A DNA stretch of 64,000 nt from contig NZ_CP060010.1 in the NCBI RefSeq assembly GCF_017798205.1, positions 2,914,001 through 2,978,000 of the forward strand, in the 5' to 3' direction. Shown one piece after another: positions 50,062 through 61,391 of this stretch (position 1 is its first letter; each line of letters opens with the position of its first letter). The notes beneath the pieces are model-generated. The model was given only the letters and a program-made list of their open reading frames with translations, did not search any database and was not told the origin of the DNA. The DNA comes from Cognatishimia activa (lineage in GTDB: Bacteria; Pseudomonadota; Alphaproteobacteria; Rhodobacterales; Rhodobacteraceae). A program made the position numbers and the translations under genes.

Positions 50062-51215
50062 TCAGAGTTTTTGTAATACGGCCGCAAAAAAACCGTCACA
50101 GTTTTGGAGCGGCGTCCACTGGGTCTGAGCTTTAATGCTCCATTCGGGATGCGTTCTCAAAAAGGCTGCGACCTGTTCTTCATTTTCTGAGTGACACATA
50201 GAACACGTAGCATACACCAGCGTTCCATCAGGCGTGACCAAGTGGCTCGCCTGATCCAGAATCTCCGCCTGAAGCTTTAAAAGCTCTTCAAAGTCTTGCC
50301 GTGTCATCCGCCATTTTCCTTCCGGATCACGGCGCCAGGACCCGCTACCCGAACAGGGCACGTCGCAAAAAACCAGATCGAAGGGCTTTGCGGAATTCAG
50401 GTCATCAGAGCCTAATATACGCGCTTTATGCCCTGCACGTTTGGCGCGGACGGGCAGATCCTGCATCCGACGCGGGATCGCATCATGGGCGCAAAACGTT
50501 CCATCAACGCGCGCGGCCATCGCCAAGAGTTTGCCCCCACCGCCCGCGCAATAATCAAGCACGCGCGTACCATTGCGCAGAGGCAAAGCCTCAATGGCGG
50601 CCTGACTGGAGGCATCCTGTAATTCGACAAGTCCACTTTGGTAAGCACCAGATTGTGCAATCTGGCGCGCGCCATTTAGGACGGTCAAAGCAGTGTCGCT
50701 GGCCGGGTGGGGTTCTGCTTCGATGCTTTGCTGCCTTAGGGTCTCAATGGCCGCTGGGCGATCCGTTTTACGCAGGTTACAGCGCAAGATAACAGGTGCA
50801 CGCTCTTTGAGTTTGGCCTCAACCAACTCAAAATCTTCGCCCAACGTTTGACGCAACTCTGGTATCGCCCACTCTGGAAGATCATACCCCACGATGGGTT
50901 TGTCACTTGGCAGCTCTGCAGGTTGCAGCTTGTCAGGTCCATAGCCGTCGCCTGCAAACAGCGCATCCAGATCCTGATCTTGCAACGTTAGTAGCCCCAT
51001 CATCAGAGATCGCCCGGTCAGCCCACCACCAACCTGCTCGCAGCTATTGCGACGGCGCAGGACATCATAGACATGATCCCGAATGGCCGCGCGGTCCTTG
51101 GATCCGGCAAACCGAGACCGGCGCGCCCAAGCGGTTAAGGCGCGCTCGGCTGGCGCGCCCTCAAGGATCTCATCAAGGATCTCAATTGCTGCCTGAACAC
51201 GGGCCGCCGGACGCA

Positions 51216-51216
<1 letters not shown>
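50062..51216 (-). CDS. RsmB/NOP-family RNA m5C methyltransferase
   Basis: SAM-dependent rRNA cytosine-5 methyltransferase of 384 residues. An N-terminal NusB-like part (about 1-140) precedes the Rossmann domain with the SAM motif LDYCAGGGGKLLAMA and the catalytic cysteines in CDVPCSGSGSWRRDPEGKW and ATCSMCHSENEEQV. The start overlaps the guaB stop (TGATG), so it is translated after guaB. It is probably RsmB-like, methylating 16S rRNA, but closely related family members methylate other positions. Confidence 0.87.
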
Positions 51217-52700
<1,484 letters not shown>

Positions 52701-52743
52701 CTATTTCACTTATCGGCCAAAGAGGAAACCCCCATTCCGCCAC

Positions 52744-53649
52744 TTATGCAGGGGTTTGACGCGATTTCAGCAGGGAATAAATCGGCTCGAGCGCCCCGGC
52801 GGTGGTGATCACCACGACACCGAGCGCTTCACGCAGGCCAAAAGGCTCTCCGGCCCAGATCGCGGCGGTGATCGCGCCGACGCTGACTTCGGTCATAAAG
52901 AGAATGCCAATGAGGCCCGGGCTGATCACGCTCGCCCCCCACATCAGAGCAAAAGCGGGTGGTATGATCAGTATGACGGCGACTGGGATCATCCAATAGA
53001 GCACTGAGACAATGGCGGTTAACGATGGATCCGCCCCAGCGCCCTCCAGAGGCAGCAGTGTCATGGCCAAGGCCACCAAACTGCTCATCACAAAGAAAGT
53101 CAGCGCGAAATCCACGCCCTTCCCCGGCCCCGCCGCTTTGATCCGCACAGCCGCAAAAGCCCAGATGATACCAGATGCCAAGCCCATCCAATCGCCGACA
53201 TTCATGCGGATCTGGAAGTTCTCTTCAAAGCGGATGATCAAACAGAGGCCCAATAAAGCAAGCACAATTGTCACGAGGCGGACGCGTGTGATCGGTTCGT
53301 TTTGCGTGAAACGCGCCAACAACGTGCTCCAGAGTGGCGTCAGATAAAACAGCAGCAAGGCGCGCACCACATCGGTGAAGATCAGCGCACCGGAATAGAG
53401 CACCAAAGAGATGCCGGCCAAAGCGCCTCCGACCGCGAGGGACATGCCGCCGTTCAAAATCGAGCGCGCGCGGTAGAAAATGAGCGGCAACAACAACGCC
53501 GTGGGCAAGATCTGGAACACAACCACCGCCCAAACGCCCGAAATCCCAACCTGCTCAAGCGCGCGCAGCGGTATCCAAAATACGCCCCACAACACGCCCG
53601 AGATCGCGATTGCGATCATAGCAATGGTCTCAACGCGATGTGAGGTCAT
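52744..53649 (-). CDS. EamA-family (DMT) transporter
   Basis: Inner-membrane transporter of 300 residues with ten hydrophobic helices in two EamA repeats (about 8-140 and 155-290), of the drug/metabolite type. Repeat starts show AIAISGVLWGVFWIPLRALE and GLASGIIWAFAAVRIKAAG. The substrate is unknown; many relatives export amino acids or metabolites. ATG 53649 begins the first helix with MTSHRVETIAMIAIA; the frame before it is not used. It is divergent from the ASKHA gene. Confidence 0.87.
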   Translation of the reverse strand: MTSHRVETIAMIAIAISGVLWGVFWIPLRALEQVGISGVWAVVVFQILPTALLLPLIFYRARSILNGGMSLAVGGALAGISLVLYSGALIFTDVVRALLLFYLTPLWSTLLARFTQNEPITRVRLVTIVLALLGLCLIIRFEENFQIRMNVGDWMGLASGIIWAFAAVRIKAAGPGKGVDFALTFFVMSSLVALAMTLLPLEGAGADPSLTAIVSVLYWMIPVAVILIIPPAFALMWGASVISPGLIGILFMTEVSVGAITAAIWAGEPFGLREALGVVVITTAGALEPIYSLLKSRQTPA

Positions 53650-53678
53650 GTTGGGCGGCTCAAAGCAGTAGTAGATTC

Positions 53679-53871
53679 GTTTCTCCGAGAAACCATGACA
53701 AACCGGCTGAAATTTGGGACTCACTTTCCGCCCGAGATACGCGGAGATGCGACATTGGCGACAATTTCAACGCAGTTTCACCCATCCGCGCCGTAACTAC
53801 GCATTTCACATACCAATTAATGCCGCTCTATGTCGTGAAAATGGCGTTTGTCGCCTTTCCCTTTGCGACAA
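53679..53871. promoter_or_regulatory. Repeat-rich region upstream of ASKHA gene
   Basis: Between the transporter and ASKHA starts are a perfect palindrome GTTTCTC-C-GAGAAAC (53679-53693) and four GCGACA elements: 53749 and 53758 as a direct pair 9 bases apart, and TTGTCGC (53848-53854) facing GCGACAA (53865-53871) across 10 bases. The last pair lies 44-67 bases before the start. These may bind a regulator of the C1 genes. I could not see similar elements in front of the other C1 genes at 60.1 kb. Confidence 0.4.
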
Positions 53872-53914
53872 TCCTCCTATTGTTGCCTCACGACTTAGAC
53901 TGACAGGTATCCTC

Positions 53915-55957
53915 ATGAGCTCTGACCCACTCGTCATCTTCACCCCTTCGGGCAAACGCGGCAATTTTCCTGTAGGCACGCCAGTCCTTACGGCGGCGCG
54001 TCAATTGGGCGTCGATCTGGACTCGGTCTGCGGCGGCCGCGGGATCTGTTCGAAATGTCAAGTGACGCCCTCGGTCGGAGAATTCCCGAAACACGGGGTG
54101 ACCGTCTCTGAGGACGCGCTGAGCGAGTGGAACGCGGTTGAAGAGCGCTACAAGTCCAAACGCGGATTGATAGATGGCCGCCGTTTGGGCTGTCAGGCGA
54201 CCGTGCAAGGCGATGTGGTCATCGATGTGCCGCCGGAAAGTCAGGTCCACAAACAGGTGGTGCGCAAACGGGCTGAGGCGCGGGACATTACCATGAACCC
54301 CTCGACCCGCCTTTACTATGTCGAGGTCGAAGAGCCCGACATGCACAAGCCATCTGGCGATCTGCAACGCCTCTATGAAGCGCTGAAAAATCAATGGGAT
54401 GTGGACGTTCAACGGGTTGAGATGAACATTCTGCAAGACGTGCAGAAAGTGCTACGCCAAGGCCAATGGAAAGTCACTGTTGCGGTGCATCTTGGCGACC
54501 ACCTGCGCCGTCCAAAGATCATGCATGTCTGGCCCGGCTTTTATGAGGGCACGATCTATGGCCTCGCGGTAGACCTTGGCTCCACCACCATCGCGGCCCA
54601 TCTTTGCGACCTTAAGTCTGGCGAGGTCATCGCCTCTTCGGGCCTCATGAACCCGCAGATCCGGTTTGGCGAAGACCTCATGAGCCGCGTCAGCTATTCC
54701 ATGATGAACGAAGGCGGTGACAAGGAAATGACCCGCGCGGTTCGCGAGGGAATGAACGCGCTGTTCGTGCAGCTGGCGGCCGAAGCTGGTGTCGACAAGG
54801 CCCTGATCGTGGATGCGGTCTTTGTCTGCAACCCGGTTATGCACCACCTCTTCCTCGGCATTGACCCCTTCGAACTGGGCCAAGCGCCGTTTGCGCTGGC
54901 GACGAATGAGAGCATTTCTCTCTCGGCCCACGAGTTGGATCTGAACATTCACCCTTCGGCGCGCATCTACCTCTTGCCCTGTATCGCAGGCCATGTCGGC
55001 GCGGACGCGGCAGCTGTTGCTTTGTCAGAAGCCCCTGACAAGTCAGAGGAACTTGTCTTGGTCGTCGACGTTGGCACCAACGCCGAGATCCTTCTGGGCA
55101 ATACAGACAAAGTCCTTGCCTGCTCGTCCCCAACAGGCCCAGCCTTTGAGGGTGCTCAGATTTCCTCCGGCCAACGCGCCGCCCCCGGTGCCATCGAAAA
55201 GGTCGAAATCAACCCCGAGACCAAGGAACCCCGCTTCCGCGTCATCGGCTCGGACATCTGGTCCGATGAAGACGGTTTCTCTGAGGCGATCGCCACCACC
55301 GGCATCACCGGCATCTGCGGCTCTGGCATCATCGAAGTCATCGCCGAAATGCGCATTGCGGGCATTCTGGATGCCTCTGGCCTCATCGGATCCGCTGAAC
55401 AAACCGGATCCGCTCGCTGCATCGCCGACGGGCGCACCAACGCCTACCTGCTCTGGGATGGCTCCGCCGACGGAGGTCCAACCATCACGGTCACCAACCC
55501 AGACATCCGCGCGATCCAGATGGCCAAGGCGGCGCTCTACTCCGGCGCGCGGCTCTTGATGGATAAGTTCGGCGTCGACACTGTGGACCGCGTGACCCTC
55601 GCCGGGGCCTTCGGCGCCCATATCTCGGCAAAACACGCAATGGTCCTGGGCATGATCCCCGATTGCACCATCGACAAGGTCACAAGCGCAGGTAACGCCG
55701 CAGGCACCGGTGCGCGAATTGCTTTGCTGAACACCGACGCGCGTCGTGAAATCGAAGAGACCGTGCGCAAGATCGAGAAAATTGAAACCGCTGTAGAACC
55801 GCGTTTCCAAGAGCATTTCGTCAATGCCTCAGCGATCCCCAACAGCGTCGATCCCTTCCCGATCCTTGAGAGCATCGTCACCTTGCCTTCCGTCAGCTTT
55901 AACACCGGAGGCGACAAAGAAGCCGCTGGCGGACGTCGCCGTCGCCGTCGCGGATAA
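53915..55957 (+). CDS. ASKHA-domain [2Fe-2S] protein (DUF4445), corrinoid activator-like
   Basis: Protein of 680 residues resembling RACo, which uses ATP and a [2Fe-2S] centre to restore Co(II) corrinoids to Co(I). The ferredoxin-type N-terminus holds Cys39, Cys45, Cys48 and Cys93 (CGGRGICSKC and LGCQATV). The ASKHA part has phosphate-binding loops (AVDLGSTTIAAHL, VVDVGTNAEILLG) and VTLAGAFGAHIS. It ends in GGRRRRRRG, an arginine tail also seen on the methyltransferase 6.5 kb away. ATG 53915 follows ACAGG. A short hairpin (TGACGC/GCGTCA) lies at 55973-55989 after the stop. Confidence 0.9.
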   Translation: MSSDPLVIFTPSGKRGNFPVGTPVLTAARQLGVDLDSVCGGRGICSKCQVTPSVGEFPKHGVTVSEDALSEWNAVEERYKSKRGLIDGRRLGCQATVQGDVVIDVPPESQVHKQVVRKRAEARDITMNPSTRLYYVEVEEPDMHKPSGDLQRLYEALKNQWDVDVQRVEMNILQDVQKVLRQGQWKVTVAVHLGDHLRRPKIMHVWPGFYEGTIYGLAVDLGSTTIAAHLCDLKSGEVIASSGLMNPQIRFGEDLMSRVSYSMMNEGGDKEMTRAVREGMNALFVQLAAEAGVDKALIVDAVFVCNPVMHHLFLGIDPFELGQAPFALATNESISLSAHELDLNIHPSARIYLLPCIAGHVGADAAAVALSEAPDKSEELVLVVDVGTNAEILLGNTDKVLACSSPTGPAFEGAQISSGQRAAPGAIEKVEINPETKEPRFRVIGSDIWSDEDGFSEAIATTGITGICGSGIIEVIAEMRIAGILDASGLIGSAEQTGSARCIADGRTNAYLLWDGSADGGPTITVTNPDIRAIQMAKAALYSGARLLMDKFGVDTVDRVTLAGAFGAHISAKHAMVLGMIPDCTIDKVTSAGNAAGTGARIALLNTDARREIEETVRKIEKIETAVEPRFQEHFVNASAIPNSVDPFPILESIVTLPSVSFNTGGDKEAAGGRRRRRRG

Positions 55958-56011
55958 GGCCTCAGACCCGCTTGACGCCCTGCGCGTCAGGCGGTACCCC
56001 CAAGACATCGA

Positions 56012-56085
56012 GCGGGTATGGTGAAAAGGTATCACACGAGCTTCCCAAGCTCTGGTTACGGGTTCGATTCCCGTTACCCGCTCCA
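56012..56085 (+). tRNA. tRNA-Gly(CCC)
   Basis: Acceptor GCGGGTA pairs with TACCCGC, the anticodon loop is TTCCCAA (anticodon CCC) in a CGAGC/GCTCT stem, the T arm is GGTTCGATTCC, the discriminator is T and CCA is encoded. Confidence 0.97.
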
Positions 56086-56104
56086 AGCCTTCAGAAATCT
56101 GGTC

Positions 56105-56464
56105 TCAGCGCGCAATTCCACCCACAGATGCCAATGGCTTGCGCTTACAAAAATCGTAGGTGGCGATATAGCTCTCGTTTCGACGACTATAGGCAATCCC
56201 TGCGTCGCACCCCATAGACCCGTCAAAGTAACGTGTCACACCAGCAGCCCCCGCAATCGCACCAGTTTGTTTAGACGACAACACACGCAGGCTAAGACCT
56301 GCGCGCGATTGCGCGTCAGACGATCCTCCGGAACTCACCGGACCGATCACCCAGGACACACCTGCAAAAAGCGTTGGATCGAAATCATCGGCTAAGCGGA
56401 GCCCCTGGGCCTGCGACGTCCCTGCGGACAAAATAAGACAAGAAATGACAGCAAATTTTCTCAT
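56105..56464 (-). CDS. Exported protein of unknown function
   Basis: A 119-residue protein with a signal peptide (KFAVISCLILSAGTSQAQ) followed by a domain rich in glycine and serine with two cysteines near the end (MGCDAGIAYS and YDFCKRKP), possibly a disulfide. Short beta-type segments (LRVLSSKQTGAIAGAAGVTR) hint at an outer-membrane or periplasmic beta protein. ATG 56464 gives the signal peptide; the frame upstream is not used. I do not recognise the family. Confidence 0.65.
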   Translation of the reverse strand: MRKFAVISCLILSAGTSQAQGLRLADDFDPTLFAGVSWVIGPVSSGGSSDAQSRAGLSLRVLSSKQTGAIAGAAGVTRYFDGSMGCDAGIAYSRRNESYIATYDFCKRKPLASVGGIAR

Positions 56465-56737
56465 GACAAACTCACGTAAAAAGATGCGCCCACACTGGCA
56501 AATCCTACGCGAGATCATGGAACTTTCGAGTAACGTAGGGGCAATTGTTAAAGGTCTGTTGCCTGCCAGCACCTACGAAATCAACATTAAAAACATGGGA
56601 TTATGATTGTACAAAATTTGGCAACAATACTTGGGCGCATCACAGGAGATGAGACCCGTGTCACACGATAACTTGCCTTGTTTCAAACAACAGAGCGACC
56701 GTGCTAAAGGTATATTTCGATTTAGTCAGGGGAAAAG

Positions 56738-56814
56738 TGGCGCGGTTGACGGGGCTCGAACCCGCGACCCCCGGCGTGACAGGCCGGTACTCTAACCAAC
56801 TGAGCTACAACCGC
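56738..56814 (-). tRNA. tRNA-Asp(GTC), copy 1
   Basis: On the minus strand acceptor GCGGTTG pairs with CAACCGC, the D arm is GCTCAGTTGGTTAGAGT, the anticodon loop is CTGTCAC (anticodon GTC), the T arm is GGGTTCGAGCCC, the discriminator is G and CCA is encoded. Confidence 0.97.
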
Positions 56815-56861
56815 GCGTGACCTTTCGGTCTATGGTGCCCTACCTGGGCCAGGTTTCAGAG

Positions 56862-56938
56862 TGGCGCGGTTGACGGGGCTCGAACCCGCGACCCCCGGCG
56901 TGACAGGCCGGTACTCTAACCAACTGAGCTACAACCGC
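56862..56938 (-). tRNA. tRNA-Asp(GTC), copy 2
   Basis: Same sequence as the copy 47 bases away on the same strand, with anticodon GTC and encoded CCA. The two form a tandem pair, and this copy is transcribed first. Confidence 0.97.
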
Positions 56939-57155
56939 TCTCTGAAAAACCGCTTGTGCCGTGGCCGTCGCGGTGAGCTGTGGTTTATGCGTCCGCGCTT
57001 GCAGCGTCAAGCGAATTAGATGTGCCTTTGACGATTTTTTTGCACGTTTTTCATTCCGTGTTTTGCGCCGGGTTTGGGCGGGCAAAAAAAATCAAAAAAC
57101 ATATTTTTTGCTCTTGTCCTCCCCCCAGATTACAGATTAGAACCCACGCCACGGC

Positions 57156-57231
<76 letters not shown>

Positions 57232-57369
57232 TTTCCTCCCTTAGCTCTATCGACACATGCGCAGGTACTGCCGCAATTGATCATGTTTTGCGCGCAGAGT
57301 GGGCGCAATGCTGCCCTATTACCCGTTCATTAAGCCTCTTGTGACATACGGCATAAGAGGACCTCTGCC

Positions 57370-57546
57370 ATGATGATGAACCCCAAGGCGTTTCTGCCCG
57401 CCTTTAAACAAACGCGCCACGGGCGACTGTTTGAGCTGATCAAACAGGCCGATTGGATCAGCGCGACGCATCACCACAAAGAGACCTCGCAAGAGGCCGA
57501 GATGCTGGCGTTTCGCGATATGGCGGCGGGGTCTTTGTTTCGCTAA
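57370..57546 (+). CDS. Possible 58-residue protein
   Basis: Short frame starting with three successive ATG codons, preceded by AAGAGG at nine bases. It reads MMMNPKAFLPAFKQ, then FELIKQADWISATHHHKETS and ends AGSLFR. It contains a His3 run and looks soluble. A CCTCTT at 57335-57340 can pair with the ribosome site AAGAGG, so initiation may be controlled. I do not recognise the family. It is convergent with the following gene with 16 bases between the stops. Confidence 0.45.
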   Translation: MMMNPKAFLPAFKQTRHGRLFELIKQADWISATHHHKETSQEAEMLAFRDMAAGSLFR

Positions 57547-57562
57547 CTGAGCGCTCGGCCCG

Positions 57563-57925
57563 TTATCTTTCGTTCTCGCGAAAGGCTTCTGGATCAAGCC
57601 GCGCCTGCCAGTGGTAGTAGGTTTCAATGCCATGCGCGTTGCCAAAGGCGATCAATTCAGTTCCGATTTTGCCCGGCTCAGCAAACCTGCCGACAATATA
57701 GACCATCGGCTTGAGTGGCGGATCATGCGGGATATGCCGCGAGGCCACCCAAGCCTGCACAAAACTGTCCCGAGAGCTCGCTTTGTCTAACCCAAACTCG
57801 ATGGCGTGCGTCTCGGTCACGCAGTCGATAATGTTGTAACTGTCCCCGAAATCATACCGGATCTCTTGCTCGCCCCCGAGGGACGCGCACAAGAGTGCTG
57901 ATGCCATGGCTTCGCTGATATCCAT
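57563..57925 (-). CDS. Hypothetical soluble protein
   Basis: A 120-residue protein with mixed helix and strand (EIRYDFGDSYNIIDCVTETH, VYIVGRFAEPGKIGTELIAF) and no signal or membrane segment. The ATG at 57925 is taken because the TTG upstream has no ribosome site. The family is not recognised. Codon use looks like that of the neighbours. Confidence 0.6.
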   Translation of the reverse strand: MDISEAMASALLCASLGGEQEIRYDFGDSYNIIDCVTETHAIEFGLDKASSRDSFVQAWVASRHIPHDPPLKPMVYIVGRFAEPGKIGTELIAFGNAHGIETYYHWQARLDPEAFRENER

Positions 57926-58010
57926 GACACTTATGGTATCGTTAACCAAGGTTAACGCAAATAGGCCACGACGCGCTTTGGGTTAGGAAACCCCGGTTAT
58001 TTGCATGGGC

Positions 58011-58718
58011 TCAGCCGCGAAAACCAGTCGCGACCACGAACTTCTCTGACGAATCCGCTCGCGAACTCGGCGGCTTCATATTCACCACTTTGTTGAATTT
58101 CTGCTTAAGCAGCTTTTGCAGCTCACCCTCGGCCCCACCGGCGAGAACTTTGGCCACAAAGGTGCCGCCCTCATCCAGAACATCAAAGGCCAGATAGGCC
58201 GCAGCCTCGCAAAGCGCGATAATGCGCAGGTGATCGGTCTGTTTATGCCCCGAGGATGAGGCGGCCATGTCAGACATCACAACGTCCGCTTTGCCGCCCA
58301 GCCAGTCTTTGACCTTCTCATCCGCGTCGTCTTCCATGAAATCAAGCTGATGGATCTCGGCACCCGGCAAAGGGTCGACCTCTTGCAGGTCAATGCCCAG
58401 AACCGTGCCGACTTTCTTACCGGCTTTCTCACCCAGAGCGTTCACACGCGGCACCGCCACTTGCATCCAGCCCCCGGGCGCGCACCCAAGGTCCACGACC
58501 CGAGCCCCAGGCACCAGAAACCGGAATTTATCGTCCAGTTCCAAAATCTTAAACGCCGCGCGCCCGCGATAGCCTTCGGCCTGCGCGCGTTTCACGTAAG
58601 GGTCGTTCAGTTGCCGCTGCAACCAACGGGTCGAGCTCAGGCTACGGCCCCGCGCGGTCTTGACCTTTACGGTCAGATCGCGCTGACCTCGACCGGATGT
58701 ATTTTTCTTTTTGACCAT
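58011..58718 (-). CDS. rlmE: 23S rRNA 2'-O-ribose methyltransferase
   Basis: FtsJ/RrmJ-type enzyme of 235 residues that methylates U2552 in the ribosomal A loop (E. coli numbering). The SAM loop is [15 protein letters not shown], and [17 protein letters not shown] and [16 protein letters not shown] contribute the K-D-K-E catalytic set. The N-terminal [19 protein letters not shown] is typical. It lies downstream of ppx on the same strand with 52 bases between them. Confidence 0.95.
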   Translation of the reverse strand: MVKKKNTSGRGQRDLTVKVKTARGRSLSSTRWLQRQLNDPYVKRAQAEGYRGRAAFKILELDDKFRFLVPGARVVDLGCAPGGWMQVAVPRVNALGEKAGKKVGTVLGIDLQEVDPLPGAEIHQLDFMEDDADEKVKDWLGGKADVVMSDMAASSSGHKQTDHLRIIALCEAAAYLAFDVLDEGGTFVAKVLAGGAEGELQKLLKQKFNKVVNMKPPSSRADSSEKFVVATGFRG

Positions 58719-58770
58719 AAGTCCGCCTCAGCAAAGAGCGCCCAAAGGGAGCAATGCGCGCCCTATAGCG

Positions 58771-59883
58771 CTAATAGACGCCGTCTTCCAGCACCCCATC
58801 CGCGCTCATTTGAGCATAGAGCAAGCCTTCACGCAGACCGCGGTCCGCCACAGACAACCGATCCGTCGGCCAAGCGCGCAACAACGCCTGCAAAATCGCC
58901 GAGCCCGACATGATCAACGCATGCCGATCCTGCCCGATCCGAGGATCCGCCCGCCGGCCGGCAGGCCCAAGGCGCAGATAATCATTGATGACCGCATCGA
59001 TCTGTTCCGAGGACATCCGCAAACCATCCACCTTGGTACGGTCATACCGGCGCAATCCCAGATGACTCGCGGCCACCGTCGTCACAGTCCCTGAGGTGCC
59101 AACGATCTGAAACCCTTCGCGCGATTGTTCGTCCGCATAGGGTGCGAAATCCGCCAGTTTCTCTTCAAAGAACCAGCTCATCAACGCAAAGCGCGCGGAA
59201 TCATCGTCTACGTCATTGAACTGATCGCGCAGCGTCGCGACCCCCAAAGGCACAGAAATCCAATCCACCACCCGCGCGGCCGGAAACGGCGTTTCAAGCT
59301 TATTGAACCCGGAATGCATGCGCATGATCGCCTTGGGACGATCCACCGGGGCCACGTTGCTCAGATCAATCCAAACAAGCTCGGTCGATCCACCGCCAAT
59401 ATCCACCACCAAAAGCTGTTCCGTCTTGGTGCTCACCAAAGGCGCGCAGCTGATCACCGCGAGACGCGCTTCTTCCTCGGGTTTGATGATTTCAAGTGTT
59501 AGCCCGGTCTCACGCCGCACCTGCTTGACGAAATCCTTGGAGTTCCGTGCTCGCCGACAAGCCTCGGTCGCCACCAAACGCATGCGCTTCACGCCATGCC
59601 GCTTGAGTTTCTGCTGACAGATCCGCATAGCTTGAATCGTACGCCGCATGGATCCACGCGACAGACGACCGGTGGTCTCTAGCCCTGCCCCGAGTTGCAC
59701 AGATTTCGAAAAGCTGTCTACGACATGAAACTGACTGCCCTTAGGTTGAGCAATCAGCATGCGACAGCTGTTGGTTCCCAGATCCAAAGCGGCGTAAAGC
59801 TCACTGGGATCGGGTCGGTTCGGCGCGGGGCTCTCTACCGGTTTTGGGAACGCGCCCGCACCTTTGGGACGCTTTGGCGCCAT
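58771..59883 (-). CDS. ppx: Ppx/GppA phosphatase
   Basis: Protein of 370 residues in the exopolyphosphatase/guanosine-pentaphosphatase family. The ASKHA phosphate loops are YAALDLGTNSCRMLIAQP and VDIGGGSTELV, and VGTSGTVTTVAASHLGL is present. It lacks the C-terminal HD-like part of E. coli Ppx, which is normal for shorter alphaproteobacterial members. Whether it prefers polyphosphate or pppGpp is not clear. It probably forms an operon with rlmE. Confidence 0.88.
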   Translation of the reverse strand: MAPKRPKGAGAFPKPVESPAPNRPDPSELYAALDLGTNSCRMLIAQPKGSQFHVVDSFSKSVQLGAGLETTGRLSRGSMRRTIQAMRICQQKLKRHGVKRMRLVATEACRRARNSKDFVKQVRRETGLTLEIIKPEEEARLAVISCAPLVSTKTEQLLVVDIGGGSTELVWIDLSNVAPVDRPKAIMRMHSGFNKLETPFPAARVVDWISVPLGVATLRDQFNDVDDDSARFALMSWFFEEKLADFAPYADEQSREGFQIVGTSGTVTTVAASHLGLRRYDRTKVDGLRMSSEQIDAVINDYLRLGPAGRRADPRIGQDRHALIMSGSAILQALLRAWPTDRLSVADRGLREGLLYAQMSADGVLEDGVY

Positions 59884-60126
59884 AGTTCACGCCTTCCATA
59901 TCGAGTTAACCCAAGCCTAGACCCGATATCAATTTCCCGCAATCCCGCAGATTTCCAATTCAAGAAGATCATTAAGATTTTTCATGGGCCCCGCTGTGGA
60001 GGGACGGCAACAAACCGTCTATGACACAAGAGGTCGCAGCTTGCGTCCCATAAGTCGAAAACGAACATAGAGAACTCCCCCCCTGTGATTACCTATGGAT
60101 CACCGTTTAGGAGGTAGAATCAGATC

Positions 60127-60423
60127 ATGCATGACGTCACGATTGTTTATTGGCGCGATATCCCAGCCCAGGTGATTGTGGGCAAAGGGCGTCGCGGTGC
60201 GAAAAAACAGCTCGCAGAGCGGTTTGAGCAGGCAATCGACCGTGCGGCGATGAAAGTCGGCGCGGCGGACACTGATGCATATCTGGCCGAATGGCGCAAA
60301 GCCGCGCCCTACCAAATGGACGGAACCCCAGCCGAAATCGTCGAAGCCGAAGCGGCCCGACTTGAGGCAGAGTTTGATCAGGAGAAAATCAAGGCCCTGA
60401 TCGCGAATGAAGGATGGGAATGA
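60127..60423 (+). CDS. 'Virulence factor' family small protein in C1 cluster
   Basis: Protein of 98 residues that resembles the domain named virulence factor in protein databases; its real function is unknown. It reads VTIVYWRDIPAQVIVGKGRR near the N-terminus and is otherwise helical and acidic. AGGAGG precedes the start. It is upstream of the metF-like gene on the same strand with 35 bases between them. Its association with the C1 genes suggests a part in methyl-group transfer, which is inference. Confidence 0.75.
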   Translation: MHDVTIVYWRDIPAQVIVGKGRRGAKKQLAERFEQAIDRAAMKVGAADTDAYLAEWRKAAPYQMDGTPAEIVEAEAARLEAEFDQEKIKALIANEGWE

Positions 60424-60458
60424 CCCGCGTGCGGGGCAATCAGCTTTGGGAGGCCGTC

Positions 60459-61382
60459 ATGGCGCTTTTGAACTTTAAAAAGAAAACCGAGTCCGGCACC
60501 GTTGTGACGCCGGAGGTTGAGGCCTTTCTGGATGGCTATTCCATCGAGGTCATGCCGCGCACCGCAGAAAAGGTCGAGGATTTCCGCGACCTGCTGCCCC
60601 AGGGCACCCGTGTCTATATCGCCCATATCGAAGGCACTCCTATTGAGGACATGGTGAAGACCGCCGCGCGTATCGCTGGCGAAGGCTATAACGTCATGCC
60701 GCATTTCCCAGCGCGCATCATCAAAGACAAAGCCACGCTGGAAAACTGGATCGCCATGTATCAGGGCGAAGCCGGCGTGAAACAGGCGCTTTTGCTGGCC
60801 GGTGGTGTAACCACGCCGCATGGCGATTTTGACAGCTCTATGCAGCTTTTGGAAACCGGTCTCTTTGACAAAGCAGGTTTCACCAATCTGCACGTCGCAG
60901 GCCACCCTGAGGGCAACAAAGACATCGACCCAGATGGCTCTACAAAGAACGTCGACGACGCGCTGCGCTGGAAAAACAAGTTCAACGAGACCACCGATGC
61001 TTCTATGGCGCTGGCAACCCAATTTGCCTTTGACGCAAAGCCGATCATCGCCTGGGCGGACGGTCTGAAAGAGGCCGGCATCGACCTGCCGATCCACATC
61101 GGCATCGCCGGCCCTGCGAAACTGCAGACCCTGATCAAATTCGCCATCGCCTGCGGCGTTGGCCCTTCGCTGAAGGTCCTTCAGAAACGCGCGATGGATG
61201 TGACCAAACTCTTGCTGCCTTACGAGCCAACCGATGTGATCGCCGAGCTCGCCGCCCACAAAGCTGCGAACCCGGATTTCAATATCGAGAAGGTGCATTT
61301 CTTCCCACTGGGCGGCATCAAAACAAACGCAAAATGGGCCATCGACAACGGCGGTTCCTCTACGAAACCTGTGAACGGATAA
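60459..61382 (+). CDS. Methylenetetrahydrofolate reductase (MetF-like)
   Basis: FAD-dependent TIM-barrel protein of 307 residues that interconverts methylene- and methyl-tetrahydrofolate. The family features are VYIAHIEGTP, LLLAGGVTTPHGDFDSS, NLHVAGHPEGNKDID and a long helical end with HIGIAGPAKLQTL. ATG 60459 has GGGAGG at five bases. The start 15 codons upstream overlaps the previous gene and is less likely. It is followed nine bases later by the methyltransferase, so together they may run oxidation of the methyl group. Standard MetF for methionine synthesis is an alternative role. Confidence 0.87.
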   Translation: MALLNFKKKTESGTVVTPEVEAFLDGYSIEVMPRTAEKVEDFRDLLPQGTRVYIAHIEGTPIEDMVKTAARIAGEGYNVMPHFPARIIKDKATLENWIAMYQGEAGVKQALLLAGGVTTPHGDFDSSMQLLETGLFDKAGFTNLHVAGHPEGNKDIDPDGSTKNVDDALRWKNKFNETTDASMALATQFAFDAKPIIAWADGLKEAGIDLPIHIGIAGPAKLQTLIKFAIACGVGPSLKVLQKRAMDVTKLLLPYEPTDVIAELAAHKAANPDFNIEKVHFFPLGGIKTNAKWAIDNGGSSTKPVNG

Positions 61383-61391
61383 GGAAAAAGA

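Noticed and set aside
56840-57085. Frame with RVPACHAGGRGFEP over tRNA-Asp
   Set aside because: Typical false protein from the tRNA-Asp sequence, with no independent support.
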